The translations under genes were made by a program, and so were the position numbers. From Entoloma clypeatum (Eukaryota; Basidiomycota; Agaricomycetes; Agaricales; Entolomataceae): a DNA stretch of 64,000 nucleotides. Position 1 is the stretch's first letter; every line of letters begins with the position of its first letter. The stretch is taken from contig OY751493.1 in NCBI GenBank assembly GCA_963565915.1, forward strand, positions 992,001 through 1,056,000, given 5' to 3'. The notes beneath the pieces are model-generated. The model saw nothing but the letters and a program-made list of their open reading frames with translations. It had not been told where the DNA came from and did not search any database. Of the stretch, positions 12,033-22,828 are shown in pieces.

Positions 12033-13187
12033 ATGGACGACCCCAATCGCCTTGAACAGCTCGAGCACGAGTTCCAGGAACAACGTCAAACTCTCGCTGA
12101 TATCTCTACTCAACTTGACCAACTCCTCCTCGCCTTCAACGCAATTCCTGCCCCAGCTCCGCCACCTATCCCACCTGCTCCCGCACCCGCACCTCCACCT
12201 GCTCCGCTTGCTCCGGCCAATCCGGGCGTGCGTCGAGCAAAACCCGCCAATCCGTCAGACTTCGACGGATCGCACGCAAATGGCTGGACCTTTCTAAACT
12301 CCTGTGAATTGTTTATGGGGCTGGCTCCGGAACAGTTCGCAGACGACCACGCTAAAATTTATTGGGCCTTATCTTTCATGAAGAGTGGACGCGCAGCACG
12401 CTTTGCGGATCGCATTATCCGACAAGAGCGGAGGACCGGTGCTCCGCCTTATCGGACTTGGGTGGACTTCCGCGCCGTCTTTACAACGGAGTTCACTCCG
12501 AAGAATGAGGAACAGGACGCGAGACTGATCCTCGAAGGAGAATCCTATTATCAAGGTCAACGGGATGTCGAGACCTATATTGACGAGTTCAAAGACTACA
12601 TTGACAAAGCAGGCTATCAGGAGGATACCAATATAGTACTCAAATTCCGCCATGGTCTCCGTTCCGACATTCAGAACGAGATCGCCACCCTGACCCACGG
12701 ACGGCCTGCGGACGACAACCCCGATGAGTGGTACTCTGCAGCACGAGTCAACGACGACAATAGAATTGCCAACAAAGCCTTCAAAGCCACTGCTCCGACC
12801 CGCACATCCGCCTTCCGCAACGTCGTCGGACCAAGAGTACCTGGCACCTCAGTATTCCCTCGCCCCTACATTCCATTCACTCCGCGTCCAGCTCCGCTCG
12901 CATCCGCAACCGCTCCGCCGACAAGGGACCCTAATGCAATGGACATTGATACTTCACGCGTCAAAGGCAAGAATGCCAATGCATGCTTCAGATGTAACAA
13001 AACGGGTCACTTCAGTCGTGAATGCCCCCTTCGCTTCGACGTCCGATTCATGACGATGGAGGAACAAGACGAGTTTATCATGGAACAACTCGTGGTCAAG
13101 GACGCGGCGGAAGGCAACTCCGTTCCGCCCACGGAGTCTGCGGAGTCGGAGGGAGGACAGGAGGATTTTCCTCCTCACAACGAGTGA
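12033..13187 (+). CDS. Gypsy gag (capsid and zinc knuckle)
   Basis: 384 codons from ATG 12033. An N-terminal coiled-coil-like helix (residues 1-40) is followed by a proline/alanine linker, then a capsid-type retrotransposon gag domain (about 70-240, with FLNSCELFMGLAPEQF and YIDEFKDYIDKAGY). Near the end is a CCHC knuckle, CFRCNKTGHFSREC (about residue 315). Gag packages the element RNA into particles. The frame overlaps the pol frame for about 165 bases; pol lies in the -1 frame relative to gag, so ribosomal frameshifting is likely. I could not single out a slippery heptamer. The stop at 13185-13187 looks natural. Confidence 0.88.
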   Translation: MDDPNRLEQLEHEFQEQRQTLADISTQLDQLLLAFNAIPAPAPPPIPPAPAPAPPPAPLAPANPGVRRAKPANPSDFDGSHANGWTFLNSCELFMGLAPEQFADDHAKIYWALSFMKSGRAARFADRIIRQERRTGAPPYRTWVDFRAVFTTEFTPKNEEQDARLILEGESYYQGQRDVETYIDEFKDYIDKAGYQEDTNIVLKFRHGLRSDIQNEIATLTHGRPADDNPDEWYSAARVNDDNRIANKAFKATAPTRTSAFRNVVGPRVPGTSVFPRPYIPFTPRPAPLASATAPPTRDPNAMDIDTSRVKGKNANACFRCNKTGHFSRECPLRFDVRFMTMEEQDEFIMEQLVVKDAAEGNSVPPTESAESEGGQEDFPPHNE

Positions 13188-16100
13188 ACAGTGCGCCCTC
13201 GTTGTCTACTAAAAATCGTTATGCTGCCTTATTTATGGAACAATATGATCCTATACCCTCCATCTCTAAGCCTGCAAACGATCCTATAGTCGCACCCAAC
13301 TCCGCAAACCCTATCCGCATCCGCTTCTCTAAGTGGGAGCGGCGGCTTCCAAAACAATATGTTCTCGCCGCAGCCGCTCGCTCCGACAATTCCCTCGAAC
13401 TAGACATAGTTCTCGAAACTACCGACACTAAAGACATACTATCACAAAAGGCCTTACTCGACAGTGGGGCAACAGGATCGTTTATTGAACGTACTCTGGT
13501 CGAGAAACACCGACTCTCTACTCGAAAACTACAACGCGCAATTCCGGTATACAACATCGACGGAACTCCGAATGAGGCCGGAGCAATAACGGAGGTGTTG
13601 GACGTAGTGCTCCGCTATCGGGATCACTCGGAACGGACCCAGCTTGCAGTCACAAGTTTGGGAAAACAAGAAATCGTGTTAGGCTTCACTTGGCTCAAAG
13701 AACACAACCCCGAGGTAGATTGGACTTCAGGGGAAGTGAAGATGAGCCGGTGTCCTGCACGATGTCGGACATGCCAACAGGAGGCAGCCCAAGAGCGGAA
13801 GGAGCGGAAGTTCGAACAAGTCCGCATCCGAGCCTGTCGGATGGGTTCCACTCCGACGTCCGGTCTAGAGGAGGAGGCTCCACGCGGCCCATGGGTGGAG
13901 GATGTCACAGAAGGAGAAGAAACGGAGGAGTTAGCGGAAGACGATGAGGAAGAGGATGAGTTTGAGGAGGGAGACCGCCTTTTTGTCGGAACAGTACCTG
14001 CGGAGGCGGAGTTCATCCGCGCTTCATCCAATATCTCGCAACGTCTATCGGAGGCCTTCCTCAGTAACCAGAAACCCAAATCTTTCCGCGATTCCGTACC
14101 AGACCACTTGTTTGATTTCGAAGACGTATTCTCAAAGACCTCTTTCGACACCTTACCGGAAGAGCGGACGTGGGACCACGCCATTGAACTTGTTCCGGAC
14201 GCCTCTCCGGCGGGTTGTAAGGTATATCCGCTCGCCCCGAACGAACAGAAAGAACTCGACGCGTTTTTGGAGGAAAACCTTGCAACTGGTCGGATCCGCC
14301 CTTCCAAGTCTCCGATGGCATCTCCGGTGTTCTATATCAAGAAAAAGGATGGCTCCCTTCGTCTTGTACAAGACTACCGGTCACTCAATTCCAAAACTAT
14401 CAAAAACAAGTATCCGCTTCCGCTCATATCCGAACTGATCAATAAACTTCAACGCGCTCAATACTTCACCAAACTCGACATCCGCTGGGGTTACAACAAT
14501 GTACGGATAAAGCCCGGAGACGAGTGGAAGGCCGCTTTTCGGACCAATCGCGGACTCTATGAACCATTGGTGATGTTCTTCGGCCTCACTAATAGTCCAT
14601 CCACATTCCAGACTATGATGAACGAGATCTTTCAGGACCTTATCACTGAAGGTGTAGTTTGTGTTTACCTTGACGATATACTCATCTTCACGGAGACCCT
14701 TGCGGAACATCGGAGGGTCACACGGATTGTACTGGAATGACTTCGCGAACACAAACTCTATCTAAAACCAGAGAAATGCGAGTTTGAGCAAACGCGCATT
14801 GAATACTTAGGCCTTATTATTGAACAAGGACGCGTAGAGATGGATCCGGTGAAAGTAGCGGGGGTCGCGGAGTGGCCTGCTCCGACAAACGTCCGAGAAG
14901 TACAGTCCTTTCTGGGGTTCACTAACTTCTATCGCCGTTTTATTGAAGGGTTTTCGGACATCGCGCGCCCTCTTTTCGAGCTCACGAAGAAGGGGCACCT
15001 CTGGTCTTGGAAGGAAGGAGAAGTGTCCGCATTTGCGGAGTTGAAGCGGAGGATTACATCCGCTCCGATCCTGGTCTTAGCTGATCATCGAAAGGAGTGG
15101 CGGGTAGAAGTGGATAGCTCGGACTTTGCAACCGGAGCAGTACTGTCCCAACCAACAGAGGACGGTAAGTGGCACCCTGTCGCATTCTATTCCAAAAGCC
15201 TCAGTCCGGTGGAACGCAACTACGAGATCTATGACAAGGAGATGTTGGCAGTGGTCCGCGCATTAGAGGAGTGGAGGCACTTCCTTGAAGGAGCGGCAAA
15301 GACAGTGGAGATTTGGACGGACCACAAAAATCTTGAGTACTTCATGACAGCTCAAAAACTAAATCGACGACAAGCTAGATGGTCCTTATACCTCGCTCGT
15401 TTCGATTTTAAAATGCACCATCGACCTGGAAAGTCAATGGGCAAGTCCGACGCTTTGTCCCGACGAGCGGACCACGGAGACGGATCGCGGGACAACGAAA
15501 ACATCATCCTTCTTCGACCAGAATTGTTTGCAGTGCGAGCAATGCGTGGGGTAACTGTTCAAGGGGAAGAACGCGACGTCCTCTGCCAGGTCTGACAGGG
15601 AATCCGAGAGGGGCTACTGGAGGATAGTGTGGCGGAGGTCGTCAGATCCCTTCCGACCGTCGGAGCGGGGTCCGTCCGAAGTGCGGAGTGGAGGCAAGCG
15701 GAAGGTTTGCTCTACTTCAGGGATCGTATCTATGTTCCTAATAATCCCCAACTGCGTCATCAGATCCTCACACAACACCACGACACTCCGGTGGCCGGAC
15801 ATCCGGGACAGTGGAAAACCTTGGAACTGGTGTCGCGCAATTACTGGTGGCCACACATGTCTCGTTTAATAGGTCAATATTGCAAGACATGCGACTCATG
15901 CCTCCGCACCAAGGTCCGACGCACTCCGCCCTCCGGAGAGCTCAATCCACTACCGGTCCCCACGGAGCGGTGGCAAGTAACCAGTGTTGACTTCATTACT
16001 GAACTACCAGAAGCCCACGGCTACGACGCTATCATGGTGGTAGTGGACTCAGTAGGGAAGCGGGGACACTTCATCCCGACGCACTCCGACATCTCCGCAC

Positions 16101-17092
16101 TCGGGACTGCACGCTCCTATATTCAAAACGTCTGGAAACTCCACGGACTACCGGAGGCCATTGTCTCCGACCGCGGACCACAGTTTGTCGCCAAGTTCAC
16201 GTGCGAACTATATAGGCTACTTGGCATTAAGATTGCTGCCTCGACAGCCTACCATCCGCAGTCGGATGGACAGACGGAGCGGGTCAATCAAGGATTGGAA
16301 CAATATCTTCGCCTATTCGTCAATGAACGTCAAGACGATTGGGACGAATGGCTTCCGATGGCTGAATTTGCATACAACAACCATGTTCACGCATCGACAC
16401 GTCAAACTCCGTTCTACATTGACACCGGCCGCCATCCGCGCATGGGATTCGAACCTTGCGAGAAGCGGACGGAAATCGAGGCGGTAGCGGATTTCAGCGA
16501 GCGGATGAAGTCCGCTCTGGAAGAGGCTCGCGCAGCACTAACAAAGGCAAAAGACGACATGGCGCGATACTACAACCAGCATCAGAGCACCACTCCGACA
16601 TTCCGCCTGGGGGACAAGGTCTTTTTAGACTCATCGGACCTCAAAACCACCCGACCCACAAAAAAACTTGCACATCGGTACGTAGGCCCTTTCCCAGTGG
16701 TCCGACCTGTCGGAACACATGCCTACGAACTTCGCCTTCCCCCTTCCATGTCCCGCATTCACCCAGTATTCCACGTCGTCAAACTTTCACTAGTTCCCGA
16801 CGACCCTTTCCGACGCCAAGTCCGCTCTCCTCCGCCTCCGACGGTAGTGGGAGAAGAATTGGAGTATGATGTTGAAAACCTCTTGGACAGCCGACTGCAT
16901 CGAGGCAAGCTTCAATTCTTGGTCAAATGGAAGGGATATGGCTACGAAGAGAATTCCTGGGAAGCAGAAGACAATGTCCACGCTCCGCGCCTAGTCCGCG
17001 ACTTCTACCGACGTCATCCGGGAGCTCCGCGTCGGATCTCCGCTGCGATATTCGACTCGTTTCGCCTGACACGTCGAGACGCCGTGCCTTGA
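13022..17092 (+). pseudogene. Gypsy pol with two premature TGA codons
   Basis: In order: aspartic protease (ALLDSGATGSFI, about 13455-13490), reverse transcriptase (LRLVQDYRSLNSKTIKNKYP; catalytic VYLDDILIF near 14670), RNase H (VEVDSSDFATGAVLSQ, WTDHKNLEYF), integrase zinc region (H-H-C-C near 15780-15900), D,D,E core (SVDFITELPE, IVSDRGPQFV, HPQSDGQTERVNQGLEQ) and a C-terminal chromodomain (DSRLHRGKLQFLVKWKGYGYEENSWE). The frame is open except for TGA at 14738-14740 and 15593-15595. In both cases the family would normally have an arginine CGA, and both fit C-to-T change at CpG. The element is probably inactive despite its near-identical LTRs. Confidence 0.88.
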
Positions 17093-17103
17093 AGGGGGGG
17101 TGA

Positions 17104-17547
17104 TGTAAGGGCAACCACTTTGCACTTTCCCTTTCCGTTCATTTCCACCATCTCCGACGCCCTCCGACGCCCTCCGACGCCCTCCGATCGTATCTGTTGC
17201 CTCTGATATCTTATTCACCTCTCTGCACCTCTCCACATCCGACGACTCCGCGCCCCTCCGCTCCTCCGCACGTCGGATCGCAGGTACTATCATTCATCTC
17301 GTTTCCATTCATCCCCCATCCCTACTCCCGACCATTACTCATCATTCCTATGTCTCGTTTTATCTTTTATTTCATATCTCATTTTACTATTTATCTCGCT
17401 AGCTTGCAGGGGAATCCTTAGAACTTTCTCTTTGGATCTCCCTTGCAAGGTGTGTGTTGTATTACTTATCAGACTGCTCAATCTAATCTTCGGATCTCCC
17501 TTGCAAGTATCTGAGTTTGAGTCTTGGATCGTAAGGTCGCCCTTACA
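17104..17547 (+). repeat. Gypsy 3' LTR
   Basis: 444 bp, following the G-run polypurine tract at 17093-17103, with outer flank ATAGC. Confidence 0.9.
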
Positions 17548-17552
17548 ATAGC

Positions 17553-19425
17553 GTATTTCAGTATCTAACCAATAAATGGTTTGTCCGAGAATGTGAGGCG
17601 AGAACTGTATTTTGTTCTGTCCTTTGGAGATGTTGATTTCTCCACGCATTCCGTCTACTTTGTAACCGTGATTAAGGAAGATGCCTAGGGACAATAGGCG
17701 TGTGTCCATGTCCGGAATGTAGAATACAGGTCGGAGAAGATGGGTTTTTACTTCCCCATTTAGGGTATGCCGTACTGGAACAGCCCCAACTCCGAGAATT
17801 TCCAGTTTCTTTCCCTTTTCAGCTGTTTGGACAAATCGCTTAGCCTTGAGAGGCCTGTAGTATGCAAAGTCTTTAAACTCATGGGTAAAGTGTAATGATG
17901 CGCCGGAATCTAAGATCCACTGAGCGCGTTCTCTCTCTTTGCAGTGTGTGCAGGACGCAAAATGTTTGATATATTTTTTGTACAGATCATCACTAAAGAG
18001 ATCTATACTATCCGCATCGGTACTGGCTAATATGTATTCAAACGTCTGTGCGTGATTATTAGCTTTTCCCATTTGGTCAAGTTTATGAGAAGAATGTGAC
18101 GAACCGTCAAGTTCAATCAGCCTGTCCTCGAATTGTTCCGGCCCCATCCGCTTGCTTTGATGGTCTATGTCCATCATCCTAAGGGTTTGGTCCAGCGGCG
18201 GAGTAACTCGACGCTGCTTGGACGGTCTTTCGTCTTCTTCTGGGATAATCGTATCCAGAATGCGAAGGTTTGACCCTGAGGGGCGAGCACCAATGCCGCG
18301 CGCGAGTTTGCGAACATGGTCATTTTTCTTCCACACGGACGGCTTGCCCGAAGGAAGCCCGGTGTACTGGGATGGAGGCGGGTTCATTCGCTGAAGGAGC
18401 GACTGCATCCGCTGAGAGTCTGGCTGGGCGGTACTCGTCGTTTTTCCGCGCCCGGTGACGGTAGTGAAGGATGTTTGCGGAAGAGGAGGGAAGTGGATGG
18501 CGGGAGCAACAAACTCAACCATTTCTTCCACATGGTCGGACGTGTTGTCCGCAGTGTTAGCGCTTTTCTTCTGATTGCGCCAGCGTCCCTTTCCCTTCTT
18601 CTTTTCAGAAGCGGTACTTGGGTCGCCCGAGTTAGGCTGCTCGTCAGCATCGTTCTGCGAGGTACTCGGCTTTTGCTGCTTTTCCCATTTGGGGTCCTGC
18701 CCCTTTCGTTTTGTCCCGGAAATCTTCTTGGCCTGCTCATTGGACGTACGAGTAGACCCGATTGAGTACTTGCGCCGGTATTCAGAGATGATGCTGTCGG
18801 CGACGGCTTTGTAGGTGAAATCGTCGGCGTCATAGACCTGGAAAAGGGCGGTGGAAAGTGATGACCAGGCGTCGGGAATCGCATTGGCCAGGATCATTGC
18901 CTGCATCAAATCGGGGACGACAAAGTTCGAATCGGCAAGCCGGGCGAAAAGGGACCCCAGGCGTTCGATTTCGGGCACGGGGTCGCGTCCAGACAGTTTG
19001 TAGGTGGCGGCGGCCTTGAAGTCGCCGAAGATGACAGCCGGGGATACCTTGGAGTAGGCATTATTCAATGTTCCCCATGCGTCAAGCGCCGAGGTACTGT
19101 CTTTGATGTGGCGTCTTATCGCCTCAGAGACCTTCAGGGGTATCGCCCCGAGAGCTACGTCGTCGTCCCTGATCCAGGCTTTTTCTTCCTTGCGGAAGCC
19201 AGGCTGGTCGACCATGGTAGTCAGCACAGGGGGAGCAGCAGCAGTGGCTCCAGGGGTGGAGACCGTGGTGGTGAAATCGGCGATGTCAGGGCGTGTGATG
19301 TCGCCAGAAACAATGCGCCAGACTCCTTGGTGGAGGAGGTAGGACTTCATCCTTTCGGCCCAGCTTTGGTAGTCGATGCCGTCGAAGGGGGCGATGATGT
19401 CAAGAGCAGAGCGAGAGGTAGACAT
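17553..19425 (-). pseudogene. Copia A1 gag and protease half
   Basis: From ATG 19425 (MSTSRSALDIIAPFDG). A UBN2-type Copia gag spans about residues 1-235. A Lys/Arg-rich linker replaces the usual zinc knuckle. The protease has ILDSGASLHFTHEF near 17905-17925. The frame is intact up to the Gypsy insertion after residue ~624. About 90% similar to the A3 gag by eye. Confidence 0.85.
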
Positions 19426-19785
19426 TTTTAATGAATCTAAAAGGAGGTTTCCCAATCAGTGATGTTCTTGATTTTTAGAGAAAACAAATAAATGATTCCT
19501 CATAACATATTCCCTTCAGGAATAGCGGTTGTGGGAAAAACCCTTTTTGTCAGAAGTGTATGAGGTACGATCAACGTTTCCACATGATGTGTACTAAGTC
19601 AATCCCCTTAGGGACGCTTCATGACAGGTACTTGTCGTAATGATGTTTCCCAGGTTCATGTGTGAAGAAGTAAGACTCAGAACCTAGATCTTTCGATCGG
19701 TTCTTTTGCCAACCAGGGTAGAGTGGGCAGGTACTCGCTGTTGCCAGCGTTTCCCAAGTCCCTCTGCTATCCGGGGCCCATAACC

Positions 19786-20095
19786 TGTTGAAGTTCCACC
19801 TGGGCGCTAGCCACAGGTGTACTGAGCAACATAGCTACAGTGGAAGTACTCTACGATACCGCTATGGTCACTTACATGGTTTGGAGGGGGTAAGGCTAGT
19901 GAGAGCGGTTGAGGCTGGTGAGAGCGATGGAGCTGGTTAAGAGTCAAGAGACAACTTGTTGATATTGACAGTTTCCTGGTCTTATATACCGTACTACTGT
20001 TTGTACCAACCAAACAAGTATGTAATGAAGATATGTAAAGGTCACGTGATGTAATCTAATCTAATCTAATCTACGTGATGGGAAAAGTTTCAACA
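19786..20095 (-). repeat. Copia A1 5' LTR
   Basis: 310 bp with the same ends as the 3' LTR. The primer-binding site begins at 19785 on the minus strand. Confidence 0.92.
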
Positions 20096-21000
20096 GAACC
20101 CGGATTTGAAGGTCCAGTTCAGGCATCCCTCGAACTTGAACTCGAACCCATAGGTCCAGTCCGGTTCAGGTTCAGACCAGGTTCGTGACCTTCAGATGCA
20201 AAAAAACACCAATTTTTCGCCCACTCAATAATCTTTTGAACCCAGCCTGCCTACTGGCATTTTTGGCTCAACTGGGTTGACCGGCGGGTCGAAGGGGGTA
20301 CTGAACGATGTTAGAATACATATATGCAGCACTATACTAGTTTAATAATGATAATGTTGGGTAGATACATCACTGAATTGTGAAAAAAGCGCAACTTAAT
20401 AGAAAGTGAACCACTCCACAGATGTCTCTCATATTTTGGACGATTGAAATAGACTTATATTCGAGTAATTCCACCGAAGGAATAGTTGAGATGATGCCTG
20501 GGTCAGTAGGTAGACACCAATCTCATCAAAACTCCGAAACCATCACAAAATCATTAATCTGGGCACATCCGCCCAACCGATTCATATCGTCTTTCTCTCC
20601 CCTTGTTTTGTTCGTATATGGGTGGACTTACCCCAAGGTGATAAGGCGTACGATGCCTAGATCAGTGGGTGGGTCCTAATCTCATCAAAACCCCAACACA
20701 CCACAGAATCATGAGTTCCAGCACAACCACTGCACAGATCCCTTCAGTCTCTTTTGTTCCTTTCTTAGTATCTATATGACTGTATTTCCACTATAGGAAT
20801 GATATGGGTAATGTCTAGTTACAATTCTACATCATAGCCCTCTCAAAACCCCAAAGCACACAAAAGTCAATTTATTTTGGCACAACCGTGGGACGGATTC
20901 CTCTCGTCCTACTTCTATGTTGTTTAGGAAGTATATGGAGAGGTCTTCATCGCAGGAATAAGCCTGGGGCTGCCTAGTCTTATCTGGGCAAATGCCAGCT
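20096..21000. repeat. Repeat block, duplicated at 55915-56819
   Basis: The first ~110 bp are the right half of the GGTTC-rich repeat. From about 20490 there are three degenerate tandem units of ~155-160 bp, each with a GATGCCTRG-like start, CTCATCAAAAC and a TATATG-type stretch. The whole block recurs at 55915-56819 with only a handful of base changes. No credible gene. Confidence 0.75.
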
Positions 21001-21039
21001 CACATCAGCAAACTCTGATTTTGATCATATCAAACCATA

Positions 21040-21240
21040 GCAAACACACTCAAACTCATAGTAACCCATAACATTCTGTAGCATCATAGCGTCGCATAGC
21101 ATGTCATAGCATGAGAGCATGGGAGCACCATAGTGCTGTAGCAGGTTATAGTCACATAGCATAACATAGTATGGGAGTATTGGAGCACTATAGTGTTGTA
21201 GCAAGCTGTAGTTACATAGAATCCTATAGGATGACATAGT
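21040..21240. repeat. Left subterminal repeats of the Plavaka element
   Basis: Several copies of CATAGCAT / CATAGTATGGGAG, each followed by GAGCAC-ATAGTG-TGTAGCA, in direct order. CACTA-superfamily transposases bind such subterminal repeats. Confidence 0.55.
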
Positions 21241-22032
21241 TATCTTTATGAGCTTTAGATATTTCCTGGTGTTTCATCACAAAATAAAGCCATACAATCT
21301 GATTTTCATTCCGAGTGATTGATACAGCATCGTAGTAATGAATAGACAGATGGTTAAGATAATCTAAATGATAGTTCTGGAAACCGATGCAACTCATGTC
21401 GCACCTGTTACTATGCCTGGTGCAGTTGATGCCGCCCCTTCAAGCTCCTACCGTGCTCCCAAATGTGCGGACAATGCCCAACAACCCCAGCTGCATGCCT
21501 GAGTTGCACGCCGGAGTTGCAAAGAGACTGAGCGACGGCTCGGTGGCAAGGACTCCTTACGCGCACCAGGTGACAGCGGGCGAAGCAGCAGGCATCTCAC
21601 ATCCCCACCGTGCACATCGTGCCACAAGTGCTTGCAAGCCATCTGTTGATGGCTTGCGTCGCTTGCATTCCGATCGCGGGCAGGGTTTTGGGGGCTGTCC
21701 TTAGTTCCAGCGGTAAGGGACGGGGAGGGAATGAATCAAAAGGATGGTGGCTCGGCTATGGCCAAGTCCAACAAGATCTTGCTTGTCTCCCACTTGAGAG
21801 ATATCGGTGACAGGAGGGAATGCTGCCTAGGGGACTTTGAAGGCAGGGGTAGGCCGAGGAGAGGCAACCACGAGCCTAGGTTGTTGTCATCGTCAGCTTC
21901 ACTGCTGATGCGTCCAACGCCAAACAGCCCGCCCCGGCAGGTGGTAACACCTTCGTCGCAGTGGGTATTGTCAGAGGCGGCGAGGGACCTGAATCACGAT
22001 GGCCAGCCTGACTGCCAATGTATTTCGGAATT
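21241..22032. other. Plavaka left arm, no confident gene
   Basis: Short open frames occur on both strands but none has a recognisable domain or supported exon structure. This may be 3' untranslated or spacer sequence of the transposon. Confidence 0.35.
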
Positions 22033-22240
22033 GATGTCAAATATCCGGATCAGCAGGTGGTAATGCCTGTATCGGAATGGGCCCACAGGGATTGTAGGGG
22101 CAGCGGAACGGGAGGGTCGGATATTGTGAGGCTCGTCGGTGACTGGGTGTTGAGCTTGTGCATCTGGTGTGGGTGTTATCGTCAAGGAAATCGCTGAGAT
22201 GGTGCAGTTGTCAGTGTGGATGTCACGATAGCTGGCTGCG
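22033..22240. repeat. Direct repeat, copy 1
   Basis: About 200 bp running from GATGTCA-AT-CCG-ATC-GCAGGTGG to ATAGCTGGCTGCG. It matches 22531-22740 with scattered changes; the two lie about 500 bp apart. Confidence 0.7.
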
Positions 22241-22530
22241 CGGTGATTGAAGAGCTGGCGGGGCTGGGAGTCTTGGTCGCGTGCAGAAGGGGAGTGGGGG
22301 CAGGGCACGGGGGAGATAAGAGCTGCTGGTGGCGTCGGAGAGGGGTTCAGGCTCTGCTGTGCAGCGGAGGGGGGCAGGATCAGCATGGGGGTTGTAGAGC
22401 TTTGCAGACGGCCGCAGACGGCCTGGATTGGGGCTCGGGGGACGAGATCTTGAGGCGACGGGAAAAGTCGGGCTCAACATCTGGGGAGTGCTTGGTGCGC
22501 GTAAGTGGTGGAAGCGAAGAATGGGTGGTA

Positions 22531-22740
22531 TTGATGTCAGAAATTCCGTATCGGCAGGTGGTAATGCCTGTATCAGAATGGGCCCACGGGGATTGTAGGG
22601 GCAGCGGAACGGGAGGGTCGGGTATTGTAAGGCTCGGCGTTGACTCTGAGCTTGTGCGTCTGGTGCGGGCGTTGTCGTCAAGTGAATCGCGGAAATGGTG
22701 CAGCTGTTGGTGTGGATGTCGCAATAGCTGGCTGCGTGCT
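22531..22740. repeat. Direct repeat, copy 2
   Basis: Second copy of the 22033-22240 block, closer to the 3' end of the transposase gene. The sequence between the two copies has no confident gene. Confidence 0.7.
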
Positions 22741-22828
22741 AGGTGGGCAGGCATAGTGACGTTGATGTGTGGGAGGAGGAGGTGTCACACCAAGTCACGT
22801 CCAAAGAATCAGGAATGATGATATGATT

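Larger units (their letters stand above)
11428..17547 (+). mobile_element. Chromodomain Gypsy (Ty3) element nested in Copia A1
   Basis: LTRs of 444 bp lie at 11428-11871 and 17104-17547, with ends TGTAAGGGC and GCCCTTACA. The target-site duplication ATAGC is at 11423-11427 and 17548-17552. The uninterrupted A3 copy shows the empty site. I see one base difference between the LTRs, so insertion is recent. The order gag, protease, RT, RNase H, integrase, chromodomain identifies a chromovirus. The polypurine tract is the G-run just before 17104. Confidence 0.95.
8189..20095 (-). mobile_element. Copia element A1, interrupted by a Gypsy element
   Basis: LTRs of 310 bp lie at 8189-8498 and 19786-20095, beginning TGTTGAA and ending TTCAACA. 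The 5 bp GAACC flanks both outer ends. A G-run polypurine tract adjoins the 3' LTR. The primer-binding site GGTTATGGGCCCCGG (minus strand, from 19785) adjoins the 5' LTR. The LTRs differ at one position that I can see. The gag-pol frame is whole apart from the nested Gypsy insertion at 11428-17547. Confidence 0.95.

Noticed and set aside
12052..12297. Alternative frame in Gypsy gag
   Set aside because: It overlaps the gag frame that holds the capsid and CCHC motifs; no motif of its own.
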